A stretch of DNA of 64,000 bases. Origin: Epiperipatus broadwayi. Lineage: Eukaryota; Onychophora; Udeonychophora; Euonychophora; Peripatidae. A program made the translations under genes and the position numbers. Below are positions 11,421-23,519 of the stretch, piece by piece (the first letter of the stretch is position 1; each line of letters starts with the position of its first letter). The stretch covers positions 12,007,296-12,071,295 of the forward strand of contig JAQFVV010012396.1 of the NCBI GenBank assembly GCA_028023455.1, read 5' to 3'. The notes under the pieces were generated by a model. The model made no database searches. It was not told where the DNA came from and was given only the letters and a program-made list of their open reading frames with translations.

Positions 11421-11703
11421 AAATCCAAAATTGACAAAAGATTTTAGAGAACTTCAGATTTTATTGATGATCTAAATATATAAGATAGAATTAGTTAAAA
11501 ATCTTCCAATTTGGATATTATGAAGGGAAAGGTAATTGCAATAAAAGTGAGTAGGGAATAACTTGGTAGCATATAGACTCTCAAGTTAAAGGAAATAAAC
11601 CCCAAAGTTGGTTATTCTTTTTGTCATTTAGAAACTCGAAGCAGGAAATTTTTTGTTGTTTTTTTTTACTTCTTTTAAGTGTGGATGTATGAAGTAGAAA
11701 ATC

Positions 11704-12741
11704 TGTGATTCAGATTGAGCTTCATGGTCCAACATATAATCCAACTACCCAATCCCATTTCCTTCTATATTATATGTATATTAGGTATATGGATATCAAA
11801 CTACTTACAAATTCAAAGTTAATTGAAGTAATTTTTGTTTAATATTTTTAGCAACAAAAATCATATATGAACATTCTTATATATATAATGAGTGCAGGTG
11901 TATAGTATAGTATATTAATATCATTATTTTATATAATATATTTCATTTTTATTTTATTATTTTATATATAAAAGATGGGCAAAATGATGCAATGTGTCGA
12001 GAAGGTTCGAGAAAGCATTTAGAAAATATAGTACAATTAAGCAGAAGCACTTCATTATTCAAATTTGATAATAATTGCTTTCTTCAATTAAAATTATTTA
12101 ATTTTAGATTTTAAATCGCTAATGGAAACTTTATTTATTTCAATTATCTAGACAAATCTCTGTCAAAAATTAGAAATAGATTTGAATACATTTTTAAACT
12201 TTATTGACTACTTGCACCTTCTCTTAATAAAGGACAAAGGCATAGTTTTGTCTAATTCAATTATGCAAGGTAAGTCTCTATAGACATTGTCTCAAGTAAA
12301 ACTTGTAAAAGCATTTCTGGAATAATTTTGCAGAATATAAATAGGGCCAAATTTAATATAGAGAAAAACAGTTTTCTTTTAAGATGAGTAGCTAACTTAC
12401 TCCATGCCACCCAGAATTTTAATAGGATGCTCGATTAGAGGGAATCAAACCACTTTTTTCTTATTTTTGCAAAATTGTTCCCTCACCAGAATGCCTTTCA
12501 GCTATTACCAACCAATGAAGTGCCCTAAATTATAGGAGAACTAGTGAGCCCTGAAGGAAAGCTACCTGCCACAAGATACATTAATTAATGCCCATGAATT
12601 CAGAGACTACTGCATATAAGCATTAACCCATCAATTCTGAATCCCCAAATCATTGAAAGGTAATCAATAACTGGCACCACCAAAGATTTTTGAACTCATT
12701 AAATTCATTCACAAACTTAATATTCAAATTTATACCCCACC
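11704..12741 (+). repeat. Direct repeat (probable 3' LTR) of the degenerate LTR element
   Basis: Same-orientation partner of 7938-9049, starting TGTGATTCAGATTGAGC just after a purine-rich GAAGTAGAAAA, which could serve as polypurine tract. It includes the counterpart exon-like segment at 11974-12269 and the conserved ACTCCATGCCACCCAGAA block near 12400. It ends near 12741. Confidence 0.65.
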
Positions 12742-12796
12742 ATAACTTGTATATATGTGTTCTGATCTAATCAGAAATGGTGTGAAGCCATTAACC

Positions 12797-12850
12797 TGTC
12801 ATATAATCCAACCTACTGAATTTTGTCATATAATCCAACCTACTGAATTT
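12797..12850. repeat. 27-bp tandem duplication
   Basis: Two identical adjacent copies of a 27-bp unit beginning TGTCATATAATCCAACC (12797-12823 and 12824-12850), just after the second direct repeat. The unit resembles the start of the direct repeats (CCAACATATAATCCAAC). Confidence 0.9.
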
Positions 12851-14520
12851 TTCTTTATGCTTTTATTTTATTCTCATGCTTTTGTGCAATAAAATTATTA
12901 ATTATTGTTAGTATTTTATGTTTTATATTTTACTTCTAATTTGAATTAATATGCCAATCAAACTCAATATTGCGAGTCTGTCCATTAGACTCCATAAAGT
13001 AAAGAAAAACTCTTTTATTTGTCAGGGTTAGCACCCAAGTTATTTTTATTGACTACAAATGCATAAGCTCACCAGATTTAATGATGTTTAAAGAATATGT
13101 ATATACTTATGAAATATTTGATTATTTATTAGTAGAGCACAATGAATCTAAAAGGTCACTCAATAGGGTGAATTTAATATTGTATATTAATGCTATAACT
13201 GATGATGATGATTATTATTATTATTGTTATTTTGATGATTGCATGACCACTATCTGAATAATTTATAATTAGTTAAGATCACGCCCTCACAGAGTGCCCT
13301 TTGTCGAATATATTCCTGACCTAATAAACGAATGTGTATTTGTTGTTTATCAGATATTATGAGGGGGGACATTTAAAATTAGAATTGTTTTGTTATTTAT
13401 TAACTAATATATTATGTAATCCCAGCTGAACACAGGTTTAGAAACTAAGTCATATCATTGCACTAAATATCAAATTATTATAGGCGATAATTATATTAGC
13501 CTCATTAGTGTTGTTCTTTTTTCTTTTGTATTACTGACATAGGTTTGTCTTCCAAAAGTTCGGGTGCTTCTCAGATGGGATATTCAGAAGTCTGAACCCA
13601 TTTTATATATGTCTGATTTCACACTACCATGGAATCTTTAATTAGTGTATGGTATGCTCTGCATTGGAATGATACCTGAACAACCAGACCTTTGCAATGT
13701 CCTACCTTCTCTTTATTTAAAAACCACTCTGAAATGAATAGAGGGTTTTATTTCATGTTTTTCTACAATGTTGGAGCACTATCTCAGATAAAAGAAGAGA
13801 ATCGAATCCCTAGCTGCCATCATGCCAGTACCACCATTTCTTTAAATTTAAATGTATACCTAAGTGATATCTTTGTGTAATGCTATAATCAATCTAAACT
13901 TGTGCTCTGTGTATGTGAAAATCTCAAGATTCTAAAGACTTTTGCTTGCATTTTCATGCCTTATTTTCTCTTTATAAATGAATCCCACATTCGTAAATAA
14001 TTCACAATAATTGTTTCGAATAAACATTGTAACTATGAGAGCAAATCAATCTCACTGAAGATTGTATTAAATTAAATCATCTCATTTGTAAAATGTGTAT
14101 TATTATGGTATTAATAGTCATAAATGTGCATGCGATAAATCGCAATGACTGTTATATGATTGTATAGGTGAGAATGCAATAATAACAAAATGTAACTAAT
14201 TGAGGGACATTATATCATTGTATTTAAGTCCGTTACAAATAGCATTAATATAGTTATAGTGTGAAGGGTTTATAAACAAGCATTGGCAGATTAACTGCAC
14301 CATCCCAATCTATATATATGTTAGAAAACAGAATATATTATAACCTTAAAAAACACAAAACTAGAAAATAAATGTTTTGATTGCAGATGTATGCTCAGCC
14401 TGGAACAGAGACTGTATATTAGTAACCATTTATTATATTATATATGTAACCATTTATTATATTATTAAATTGCATTTTTTTTATTACTTATCTGTTTTCT
14501 TTAATCATTATGTTATCCAC
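12851..14520. other. Intergenic stretch with one possible SINE relic
   Basis: No exon recognised. On the minus strand near 13850-13795 there is a GGCATGATGGCAGC stretch followed by GGGATTCGATTCTC, which resembles the second half of a tRNA (B box), so a tRNA-SINE relic is possible. A (GAT/TTA) microsatellite lies at about 13200-13235. Nothing else stood out. Confidence 0.4.
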
Positions 14521-14521
14521 T

Positions 14522-17077
14522 TCACCTGTTTGTTTTCTTACCCATATATTTCATTTTCAATCTTGTTACTCCCAACATGCATCTCTCCATACTTCTTTGA
14601 CTAGTCTGAAGTCTCTGTATTGCTCTTCTATTAAGTGTCCAAGTCTCAGATCGATAAGTAAGAACTGGTAAAACACATTTATTAAAAGCCTTCCTTTTCA
14701 AACACATAGGCATATTTCCTTTTAGTATCTAGTTATTTCTACCAAAGGAACACTTCAATCAAGTTTAATTCCATGATTATTTTAATTCATTATGTATCCA
14801 TCTGTATTAATAATCTGTCAAAGATATTTGTAGCTGTTAACTTCTTCTAATTAATCATAATCATTCTTTATTTTTCATATTTTGAGAAAATCCATTAAAC
14901 ATTACTTTAGTCTTTTTAACATTTATCTTTGGTCCTACTTTTGTACTTTCGTCTGATAACTCCTGCAACATTTCCTGCAATCTAAAGCATTATTTGCAAA
15001 ATCTAAATTCTTAAATAATCTCCATTTACTTTCACTCCTTTAGCTTCCCATTTTAATCCACAAAATACTTCTTGCAGCACTGCTATAAAAAGTTTTGGAG
15101 ATATGCAGTCACCCTGTCTTACTCCCTTCTCAATGTTGACTTTCCTCATATCGTTATGTAATCTAATTGTTGCTGTTGGATTTTTATAAATATTCTTTAA
15201 AATATAACAATATCCTGTATTTATATTATTCTTTAAAATATGACAATATCCTGTATTTATATCTTGATAATCAAATGCTTTAATCACTGAAGAAATGTTT
15301 ATAGAATCAAATGCCTTTTCATAATCTACAAATCCAAAACATAATGGCAACTCATATTCATTTGTCATTTCTATAACTTCTCTCAACATCTGGATATGAT
15401 CTACTGTACTAAAACCACTTTTAAATCCAGCATGTTCACTTGGTTGGTGGAAATCCAATGTTCTCTGTAGACAAGTTGTAATTATCTTGGTAAAAAATTT
15501 GTATAAAACTAATAAAAGGCTGAGAGGTCTGTAATTTTTAATATTTTCTTTATCATCTTTTTTTATATATTAATATTAATACTGCATTCTTTCAATCATC
15601 TGGTATATCTTTATCATTTAATCATTTGTAATATAACTTTGCTAAAAAAAATTCTATTTCTTCACCTGCTTCTTTTAATATATCAATTATAATTCCATCA
15701 TTACCTGAAATCTTTCCTTTCTTCATATATTTAATTGCATGTCTCACTTCTTCATTTAAAATTTCTGGGCAATTCGGAAGATATAATAAATAGAGGGAGT
15801 ATTTGTTCTGTATTACTATATAATTTTTGATAAAAGTCTTCTACTCATTTCATAATGTCATCTCTCTTTTTAATAATAATTCCATCTTTTTTCTTATTGC
15901 AAATATAAATTTCCTACCAATACCAAAATGTTGTTTTATACTGTTGAGACTTTTATTCTCTTCTATAGCTTTCCTTGCTAGTTCACAGTTATTCTTTTTT
16001 AATATCATTTTCAACTCTTTTCCGCACCATTCTACAAAATTTGAGATATTCAATTCTTTTTAATGCATCATTTTTGTATATCTTCATATTCCTTCTTTTC
16101 TACATAAATTCTCTAGTCTCAGTAGAAATTTTATTGGTCAATTGCTGTTTTTTTCTTCCAGCTATCTTTGTTGCAGTTTTTAAAAGTGTATCCATTATTT
16201 TCATATTAATTTCATTCAAATCTGAATCATGTTCAAAATCTACTAATACTTGAAACAGATTTGTAAGTTTTAATTTAAATTCATTAGAATGTTTCTGAAG
16301 ATTAGGAATATCAACTGTAAATATTGTTTTCTTAATAATTTTTGTCTCTCTAGTTTTGCACTAACATGTATCTTACATCTTACTAATTGATGATCACTTC
16401 CTGTGTTAAATTTATTAAGAACATTACAATCTTAAAAAATGTATTTTCTGTTAGTCAAAATATAATCCAATTCTGCTGTATCTTCATTTGGATGCTTCCA
16501 TGTCGATTTCCTTTTAACATTTTTTCCAAAAAAAGAATTCATAATATAGAGTATTTCTTTTTCTGCAAAGTCCACAAGTCTATGTCCTCTCTCATTTTTA
16601 TTACCGTAACTAAAATTACATTCAGCACTTTCATCTTTCATTTGTTTACCAATTTTTAGCATTAAAGTCTCCCATAACAATTTTAAAATGTTGTTTACTC
16701 TGATCAAAAGCCTTTTGTACATCCTTATAAAAATCTTCTATTACTTCATCACTGAAAACTTGTTGGAGCATAAATCTGAATTATCTGCATTTGGTATCTG
16801 CTGTTAAGTTGTATAACTAATATTGTCACTCTGTCCAATATACCATCAATCTTCACAATGTTGTTCTTCCATTCTTTATTTACAATGAGACCTACTCTAT
16901 TTGTATTTCCAATACATATGCCTTTATAGTAGAGTACATGTACACTTTTTAAATCAATTGTCTCTTCACCTTTTTTTCTAACTTCAAAAAGTCCAATAAT
17001 GTCCCATTTAATATAAGACAGTTCTTCTAATTCTTGCAATCTTCCTTCATTTGCAAGTGATCTGCAATTGTTAATAC
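14522..17077 (-). mobile_element. RTE-type LINE with endonuclease and reverse transcriptase, broken
   Basis: Minus-strand non-LTR retrotransposon. The endonuclease starts near 17077 with NCRSLANEGRLQELEEL, then IKWDIIGLFEVRKKGEE (catalytic E region of an APE-type endonuclease), NRVGLIVNKEWKNNIVKID and the YAPTSFQ motif (about 16755). After frame breaks, LDYILTNRKY (about 16450) closes the endonuclease. A linker with KNNCELARKAIEENK lies near 15990. The RT shows HQPSEHAGFKSGFSTVDHIQ (15450-15390), FGFVDYEKAFDSI (15335-15300) and VRQGDCISPKLF (15125-15090). After decay through the FADD region, CVLPVLTYRSETWTLNRRAI and RSMERCMLGVTR close the visible part at about 14570-14680. It is longer and less truncated than the 5-kb copy but has several frameshifts. 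The true 3' tail was not found below 14522. Inferred inactive. Confidence 0.85.
15191..15262 (-). repeat. In-frame 36-bp tandem duplication inside the LINE RT
   Basis: 15191-15226 and 15227-15262 are near-identical 36-bp copies. On the minus strand they encode NTGYCHILKNN and NTGYCYILKNI back to back, keeping the frame open through KNPTATIRL. One copy is normal for the family, so this is a local duplication in this copy. Confidence 0.85.
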
Positions 17078-19078
17078 CTAAATAAAATCATCATCAAATG
17101 GCAGCCTGGGTCCACAATCATGGGATTTTTAGCACCCTTCACTTTTAGCCACCAACCACTGCCTTTGTTGGTGACTTTACAGCCTTCTGGGAATAAGAGC
17201 CATAATTTGTTTTTGTCTGTCATGATTGTATATATCTATTGGAAAAATATTTATCATTTACACGTACATTCCTTCTGCCTTATCAGGCAACTGAGAAGAA
17301 AGACTGCAGTGTTTCTTGATCTTAAACTCCGAGATAAAAGCCAATAAACTCACCACACTGGCTAATGTGTGTTAATGAGCAGCCCATCCATGTTCATATA
17401 ATATATGAAAAATCACATAGTAATAATAGCTGCAATGACAAGAGTGTACGGAGTGGACATTAGGAATTTTCCCTGCTTGGTTCTGTTAAGGCCTCCAAGA
17501 TGAATCAAAGAGTCTCCTTTAAGTTAATAGAAAACTCCTTTCTTGGGGAATCTAAACATTTTCATTTACATATAAATTTTATTAAATTATAGTGATCAAA
17601 AAGCATCATCGTGCTCAGTTCGTGCAATGGTAGACTATATATGAAATATCTTTTGAGACAAGCAATTATCACAATAAGTTTAAATAAAGAAATATTTCTC
17701 TTATATTTAAATAATAAATATTTGCAATCAGAATGTGTTTTTAAGAATAACGTGATTTGAAAATCTAAACATTTACATATGTTTTATTAATTATTGTCAC
17801 AAAATGGCGTCAGCCGGTTCATTTTAGCATATTTATAAGAGTAAATAAATAGTATACTTCGAATTGATGCCTAGAAATTCGAGGTTTGGGTAATTGTAAA
17901 TATTTTTACTTATATATAAATTTTATTTAATATATTGGTGTCTTGGTACTTCTGTAATAAAGTCCCTTTGTGCCCCACATAACTTGCACACCCGCACATG
18001 GTGGTCCTGTATGCAAATGATATAATTTAAATAGATCATTTTTTTGATTGGGGAATGCAAGATTCTTTTTTACTAATAGCATGGGCATTGTTAGAAACAT
18101 GCCCTACCAGAATTTTTTTTACCTGAAAATAATAATAAAGCAATAGAATGGGTTTTTTTTTTTTGGCAAAGTACAACTAATGATTTTTATCCTTATAATA
18201 TTAAATGTGTACATATTTATACCTTTAAAATCTTTGAATTGTATTTAAAAACATAAGTTTTTTTTATAAAGTAATTAAAAAAATAAATAGTCAGAAGTTG
18301 AATTAATTGATTAATAGCTTGGCTTAATGAGATTCTGAAGAAGAAAAAAGGAAATTTGATAAGAGAAAAATCAGTGTAATTTAATACTCCTTCTCATGCA
18401 AGAAGGAAAGAAATATTTTAAGCATTCAGTTTCTTAATATATAACAAAAGATTTTTGCTATAATAGTAGAATTTGAGATTTATTACTTGGGTCAAAGAAC
18501 TTCCTGTGCCAGTGACAGATCAAATAAATTAGATATTCAAGATAAAAAGCATTGTTTGACATAAAAAAACTTTTTTTGTTATTTTATTTTAAAAATATAC
18601 TTATTGACATATCAAAATTTGTACAGTTGAATATTATAATACTCTTTGATAATGGGTTTAATTTACATAACAAATTTATTCAAGATATAATGTGATATCT
18701 TATATACCACTGTAATGCTGATAAACATTATAAAAAGACACAATCATAAAAACATTAAAAACCTATATTTAAATTATTATATCAATAGTTAGAAAAGTCA
18801 TAGTGTTGGTTATTACTTCATCATGCAAGTTACCACGTAAAAAAAGTACATGTAATTTCAATATGACCTAGCCAAGTAGTTTCTTCAGAGCATATATACT
18901 ATATATTGGTAAGCTTGTTTAAGCTACTTCCATATTGCTATGTATTATAGACTTTATCTTAGATACTGCATAGTTGTGCTTGCAATAGATTGCAGTATTG
19001 AATTGGAATAAGCAGAGCTTGCTTCTGAAAAGCTTAGTGTAGGTAAAAAATCATATGGTGTTTTTAATGATATAGATA
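17078..19078. other. Intergenic stretch without recognised features
   Basis: The first 270 bases (about 17100-17350) are GC-richer than their surroundings and may be 5' flank of the LINE or another repeat. The rest is AT-rich with homopolymers. No exon or RNA gene that I can support. Confidence 0.4.
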
Positions 19079-19252
19079 TGTGGGTAGGTAGGTGGGTGGG
19101 TAGGTAAGGGGATAGGTAGGGATATATGTAGGGGGTAGGTAGGTAGTTCTGTAGGGAGGTAGATAGGTAGAGAGGGAGGTAGATAGGTAGGTAGGTGGGA
19201 GGAAGGTAGGGAGGGAGGAAAGTAGGTAGGTAAGTATGTAGGTAGGTACACA
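19079..19252. repeat. GGTA-rich degenerate tetranucleotide repeat
   Basis: About 170 bp built from GGTA, GGGTA and AGGTAGATA units, all G-rich on the plus strand, with several GGG runs close together near 19080-19140. The long minus-strand open frames here (Leu/Pro/Thr/Tyr repeats) are products of the repeat and not genes. Confidence 0.95.
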
Positions 19253-20727
19253 GAATAATTTCACAAGTATAACAATCAGATACTTTACTCCAATAATTAT
19301 TACAATAGTTTGTACATAGCTGATTATTAACTGATGGCCTGTTAGAAATTCCAAAAATAAATAATAAAACTATATTTGGAAAACATTAAGACTGCAGTGA
19401 GATAAAAGAAGGTTCTTCTCAATTAGCCCTGCTGAACTACAAATGACAAATATAAAAGACTTCTTAGTTCCTCTCTTTTGTAGAAACTTTTTAATTTTTT
19501 TTTTTGAAGCTGTTCCAGTGAAGACTCAATTAGAAAAATTATTTGTCAAAAGTATTGCATTGAAAACAAAATTTGATAATGCAAATTGCCTTACCATTGA
19601 ACAACCTAAATAACAGATCATAATTGGTTCTATCTCCAAACAATAAAATGGAAATCATTTGATAAAAATTTAATCCAAAAAGTATAATCATAATTGGAAA
19701 AATTACAAAAGCTTGAGAGAGAGAAAACAACAGTATTTTATAGAACTCATTATTTAATGTATAGGAAGTCGTGTAATATTAGAATAATGAAATGGAAGAT
19801 TTAGCATAACAGTATCATTTTATTGACTAAACTGGATTTTTGTCTCTAAATTAAAAAATTTAATTCTCAGTCGCTAAGTTAAATGGCACAGATTATATCA
19901 ATGAGATTCTAATTATGAAAAGTTATTGTTCCTATTAGAAATTTATTTTAGCAAACAATTTTAAGTCAATGTTTTTTAAAGTTATGAGTTTCTGAAGAAT
20001 TAAAAAATATGACATATATTTAAAGTAAAGATTATTTTATTAGTAGTTTTTTGTCATAAAACTTTTGTGTTTCTGATATCATCTTCATTTAGTTTTTAGT
20101 TCTTTATATGTGCTTGCATTTAAGTAATGGTAATTAAGAATGGCTTCAAAATATAGCCTAACAAGATAAGATATGAACAAATATATCCACACAGAAATTA
20201 ATTTGCATTGACACAATTTAGTTTTGTATAATTTGAAATATTTCTTATGTAATATGAATGGCTAAAAATAATTGCAACATACAGTTAAGATAACATTATA
20301 ACCGGCTAGTTAAATAAAATATACATTAATTTAACAAATGAATATGATATGGAAAAAAAATCCAACTCTATAATTTGAGAAAAAGATCTTAGGAGTGTTT
20401 TGAAGATATTAATGCTTTTTAAACTTTATTCTTTAATTAAATGGCAACTTATCGTAAGTGCAGTTACAATCATTCATGATGAGTTTACTTAGCTTAGTTA
20501 ATAAGTTATTTTGTATAAGAATGTACTCTAGATGATATACATTTGCCATTAGTTTCAAATATTTTGCATACAAATAATAATTCAGAAAAGAAATATAAAA
20601 AGATAAGTTGTAGTTTGATTGATTAAAAGAATTTCTATATATGAGATTATTGAATTGTTATTAATTAATCATTCAGTTATTAGTGTGATTGACGTAAAAA
20701 TACTTGTATCTACAACTTCCCATCAAG
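19253..20727. other. AT-rich stretch without recognised features
   Basis: No exon, RNA gene or repeat structure that I can support. Confidence 0.45.
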
Positions 20728-20851
20728 TCTGTCTCAGTATTTTTTTCTCCTATGCCAAAATGCTGACCGGGAAGTGAGCCTGGGCCAGCTGCTTGGAAGG
20801 CAGCTATGCTAACCACTAGGCCACCAATGCTTGACATCTATCTCAGTGTTT
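20728..20851 (-). mobile_element. tRNA-derived SINE with target-site duplication
   Basis: On the minus strand, after TGTCAAGCATTGG, the unit reads as a tRNA: A-box-like TGGCCTAGTGGTTAGCATA, an anticodon-arm-like GCTGCCTTCCAAGCAGC, and a B-box region CAGGCTCACTTCCCGG. It ends in an A-rich tail (GGAGAAAAAAATA). The flanks 20728-20742 (TCTGTCTCAGTATTT) and 20837-20851 (TCTATCTCAGTGTTT) match at 13 of 15 positions and look like a target-site duplication. It is the same family as the unit at 42186-42280. The body is diverged, so it is a SINE rather than a working tRNA gene. Confidence 0.8.
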
Positions 20852-23100
20852 GGGTTAAATTTTGCTTAGAAAGAATTTTGAGGTTAACATTATGTCTATA
20901 TAATTGAACAATTTTCTTATGAGACTCTTTATATCAGAGAAATGAAATCTTTTTTTGTCAAGGGCCATTTGGATATTTATAGTATTTATTATTCACAGGT
21001 TATACAAAATTATTGGTTTAAAATAAGGGTGTGCAACCGTTTCAATTGGCAGACCAATTTCAACTTCCCTTTTAAATGAGGCCATAATTTCATGTGTGAA
21101 TTAAAATAAAGTAACATTATTATTATTAATAATTGTTCCACATTTAATATGACAACATACTTGTATTATCAATTTTTTTTTTATGCTTTTATAAACTCTT
21201 TCAGAAAATGGTTTTAAATTTTCTGCTTTTTAAAAAATAACTTACTTTCACATAATTATCTGACTTGTTCATACTTTTTATAAAACATATCAGTTACTTG
21301 ATGATCCTCTTTTCCAAATTTTCTATTGAGCCAGATATTTTATTTGATTCAAAAGTCTCTTCACAAAAATAAAGCCAACTTTTGTTTTAGTAAGGTTTTT
21401 TTTTTGTAATTGCATTTCTCTAATCAATTTTTAATTTATTTTAATTAAAGCCAAGACTTGTTTTTACATTTATTTTTTTTAATTAATTCTAAATAAAATG
21501 ACCCTGGTCAGAATCTTTAATTAAGATTAAGTCTGAGATAGAGATTCACCCTGGTCGAAAAGTACTAATTAAAAGATGTTACAGAAAGATAAGAGCTCAT
21601 ATAAATAGCCCTGGGATTTTGGACTGACTATTCTTCAGCTACTGATGCTTATTCTGCTTGATTAGTTTGGCTTCAAGTTTTTGTACACCATTAGGAAAGT
21701 GTGCCAAATTTAATTTACTTTCTTCAAATTGCTAAAAAGAATCTTTCCTGCTGAATTCTAAACCTATAAACTAGGAAGAATTACCTCAATATCATGCCAT
21801 GCTAAAACAACTTAAAGACAAGCCCCAGATCCCAAATCATCTCTGCAAGATCATATCTTAGGAGCTAAACAAGAACTGATTACTAACATTGCCTCCTGCC
21901 TCCTGAACTGAAAATGGAAACCTAAGGTCTTCACCAGAATTCTCTAGTAGAATGAACTATATGTGCTGTGCTGAAAGACCTCCACAGTCTTAAATTTATA
22001 CATTGAGGTAACATGTTTTTTATTTTTTCCAAGGTTTAAAGTTTCAGCTTAATCTTAAAATATAAAGTAACCTATTTTTATATCTTTTGCTTGTTGAATT
22101 TAAGTATTTTGAGCATGTATTCTGTGTCTTTTACATTATATTTATAGTGTGTCTTGGAATCTTAGTTTTAAAGATTCCATGTTTGTTTAAAATTATATGT
22201 CAGAGTGTGTACTAAGTGTTTATTCCGTAAAGCCATTTACATTTATAATTATTTCACTTTCTTAATAAATGCTTGGGCAGACATAGATAATTTTCTGATT
22301 ACTTACTTGTCTCCTATTAAGACCTTTAATTATTTATATAGCAGTTTAGTTTTGGATAATCATTTGGTTGGTAATTCACCAGTTATATGTTTCTGTTTTC
22401 CTTAAATCAGAGATCAATTTTAAGTTATCTATGCCAAAGTATTTTCTAAGATTTCTATTTTCATTAAATTGGAGAGTTAAGTTTTCTTCCATTCTACAAT
22501 CCATACTTTGTTGTATTCTTTATATCAGATTTATCTTTCTTGCGTTGTAATCAACCATGGCTATTTTCAATGTGGTTGACCATGCAATAGTTTTGTGGAC
22601 AATATGACATCATTAGTCAATAATCTAGTGATCACTCACCCATGCTGGTTTCATTGATTCATGCAAGAATCCTTCACTTGTTATTGATTTTAAACATTTT
22701 GAATAAGGAAATCAGAGTTGCTTAGATGAATATTCAGCTGAAAGCAAATTATTCCCTCCCGAAAGTAAATTATTCCCCTCCTTTTAAAACTCTATTATAA
22801 AATTAGCCTATCTGGTAAAGCATTGACATTTAATTTTTGTTTGTACATGCCTTGACAGAATATAACAAAACTACATTTATTGTAAATAAATCTTTGTGCT
22901 TGAAAATTTTTATATTAATTTTAATAAACTATGAACTAGCTTAAAATATATTAGCTAATGTTTATCCTGGTTTTATTTTCTCTATTGTCTGAACAATGTT
23001 AATGAGTGCTTGCTCTTCCTGTGTCTGGTCAGTGCAAATCATCATCATTAACTTTTGAGGTATGCAGTAACATGGTGGCACCCTCCGAGATCAAAAGGAA
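20852..23100. other. Intergenic stretch; possible promoter-like block near 21.6 kb
   Basis: No exon recognised. About 21500-22000 is GC-richer and less repetitive than its surroundings and contains the TATA-like block described separately. The remainder is AT-rich with no feature I can support. Confidence 0.4.
21600..21640 (+). promoter_or_regulatory. Candidate core promoter (TATA box plus initiator)
   Basis: TATAAATAG at 21600-21608 is followed about 35 bases later by TTCTTCAGCT, an initiator-like TCAG. No gene starts in the downstream 1.5 kb that I can recognise, so this may be the promoter of a solo LTR or another old repeat. A short motif ACCCTGGTC occurs twice upstream (about 21501 and 21549). 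Confidence 0.3.
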
Positions 23101-23365
23101 TTAAGAACTGACCATTACACTATTTAAAAAATTTTCTTCCCTAATAACTTTGGTGTAATCAGAATGTTTTGATAAACAGTGTTTCTTAATAATGTGTTCT
23201 TTATTAAGTGAAAAACTTTTTAGACCTATCAGTAACATTGATTTACTATTTTTTTCCATAAAAAATACGCATTGGTCCATTTCTTCTACTTCTGATAGTA
23301 TGGCATGGTACAAATTCTTATCAGCCACGATTTAATGAAAAATAACTTTAAATAAACAAAATGAG

Positions 23366-23497
23366 TTAGTATCTGCCATTGAGGGAGTTCAGTTACTTGG
23401 ACAAAAGATGAAGACAACTATTAAATGCCTAGAATTCTGTGGTCAGCATCTATACATTGGAACTAGTGACAGTCCCATTATACATTTCCAGCTCTGT
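23366..23497 (+). CDS. TGFBRAP1: TGFBRAP1/VPS39-family N-terminal exon (isolated)
   Basis: An open plus-strand segment translates to LVSAIEGVQLLGQKMK, then IKCLEFCGQHLYIGTSDS and PIIHFQL. This matches the N-terminal start of TGFBRAP1 (TRAP1-like, CORVET/VPS39 family): LVSA(V/I)E, a short linker, then the first beta-propeller strand of the CNH domain with the C-x-x-x-C-G-x-x-L-Y-(I/V)-G-T pattern. Family members act on early endosomes in tethering and bind TGF-beta receptors. The upstream frame is closed by TGA at about 23335 and no ATG lies in frame, so the start is either in an earlier exon (possible weak acceptor ATGAG|TTAG at 23365) or lost by a frameshift near the ATG at 23361. A donor-like GT lies at 23496 or 23498. 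I found no later exons downstream, so a pseudogene fragment or very long introns are both possible. Confidence 0.6.
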
Positions 23498-23519
23498 GTA
23501 CCTACTTTAAAAAAAAATT

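Noticed and set aside
19051-19354. Minus-strand Leu/Pro/Thr/Tyr-rich open frames
   Set aside because: They come from the GGTA-rich repeat and are open only because the repeat lacks stops.
23101-23328. 75-codon minus-strand frame next to the TGFBRAP1-like exon
   Set aside because: Its composition is protein-like, but there is no recognised domain, no splice signals and it is on the opposite strand. Kept only as unproven.
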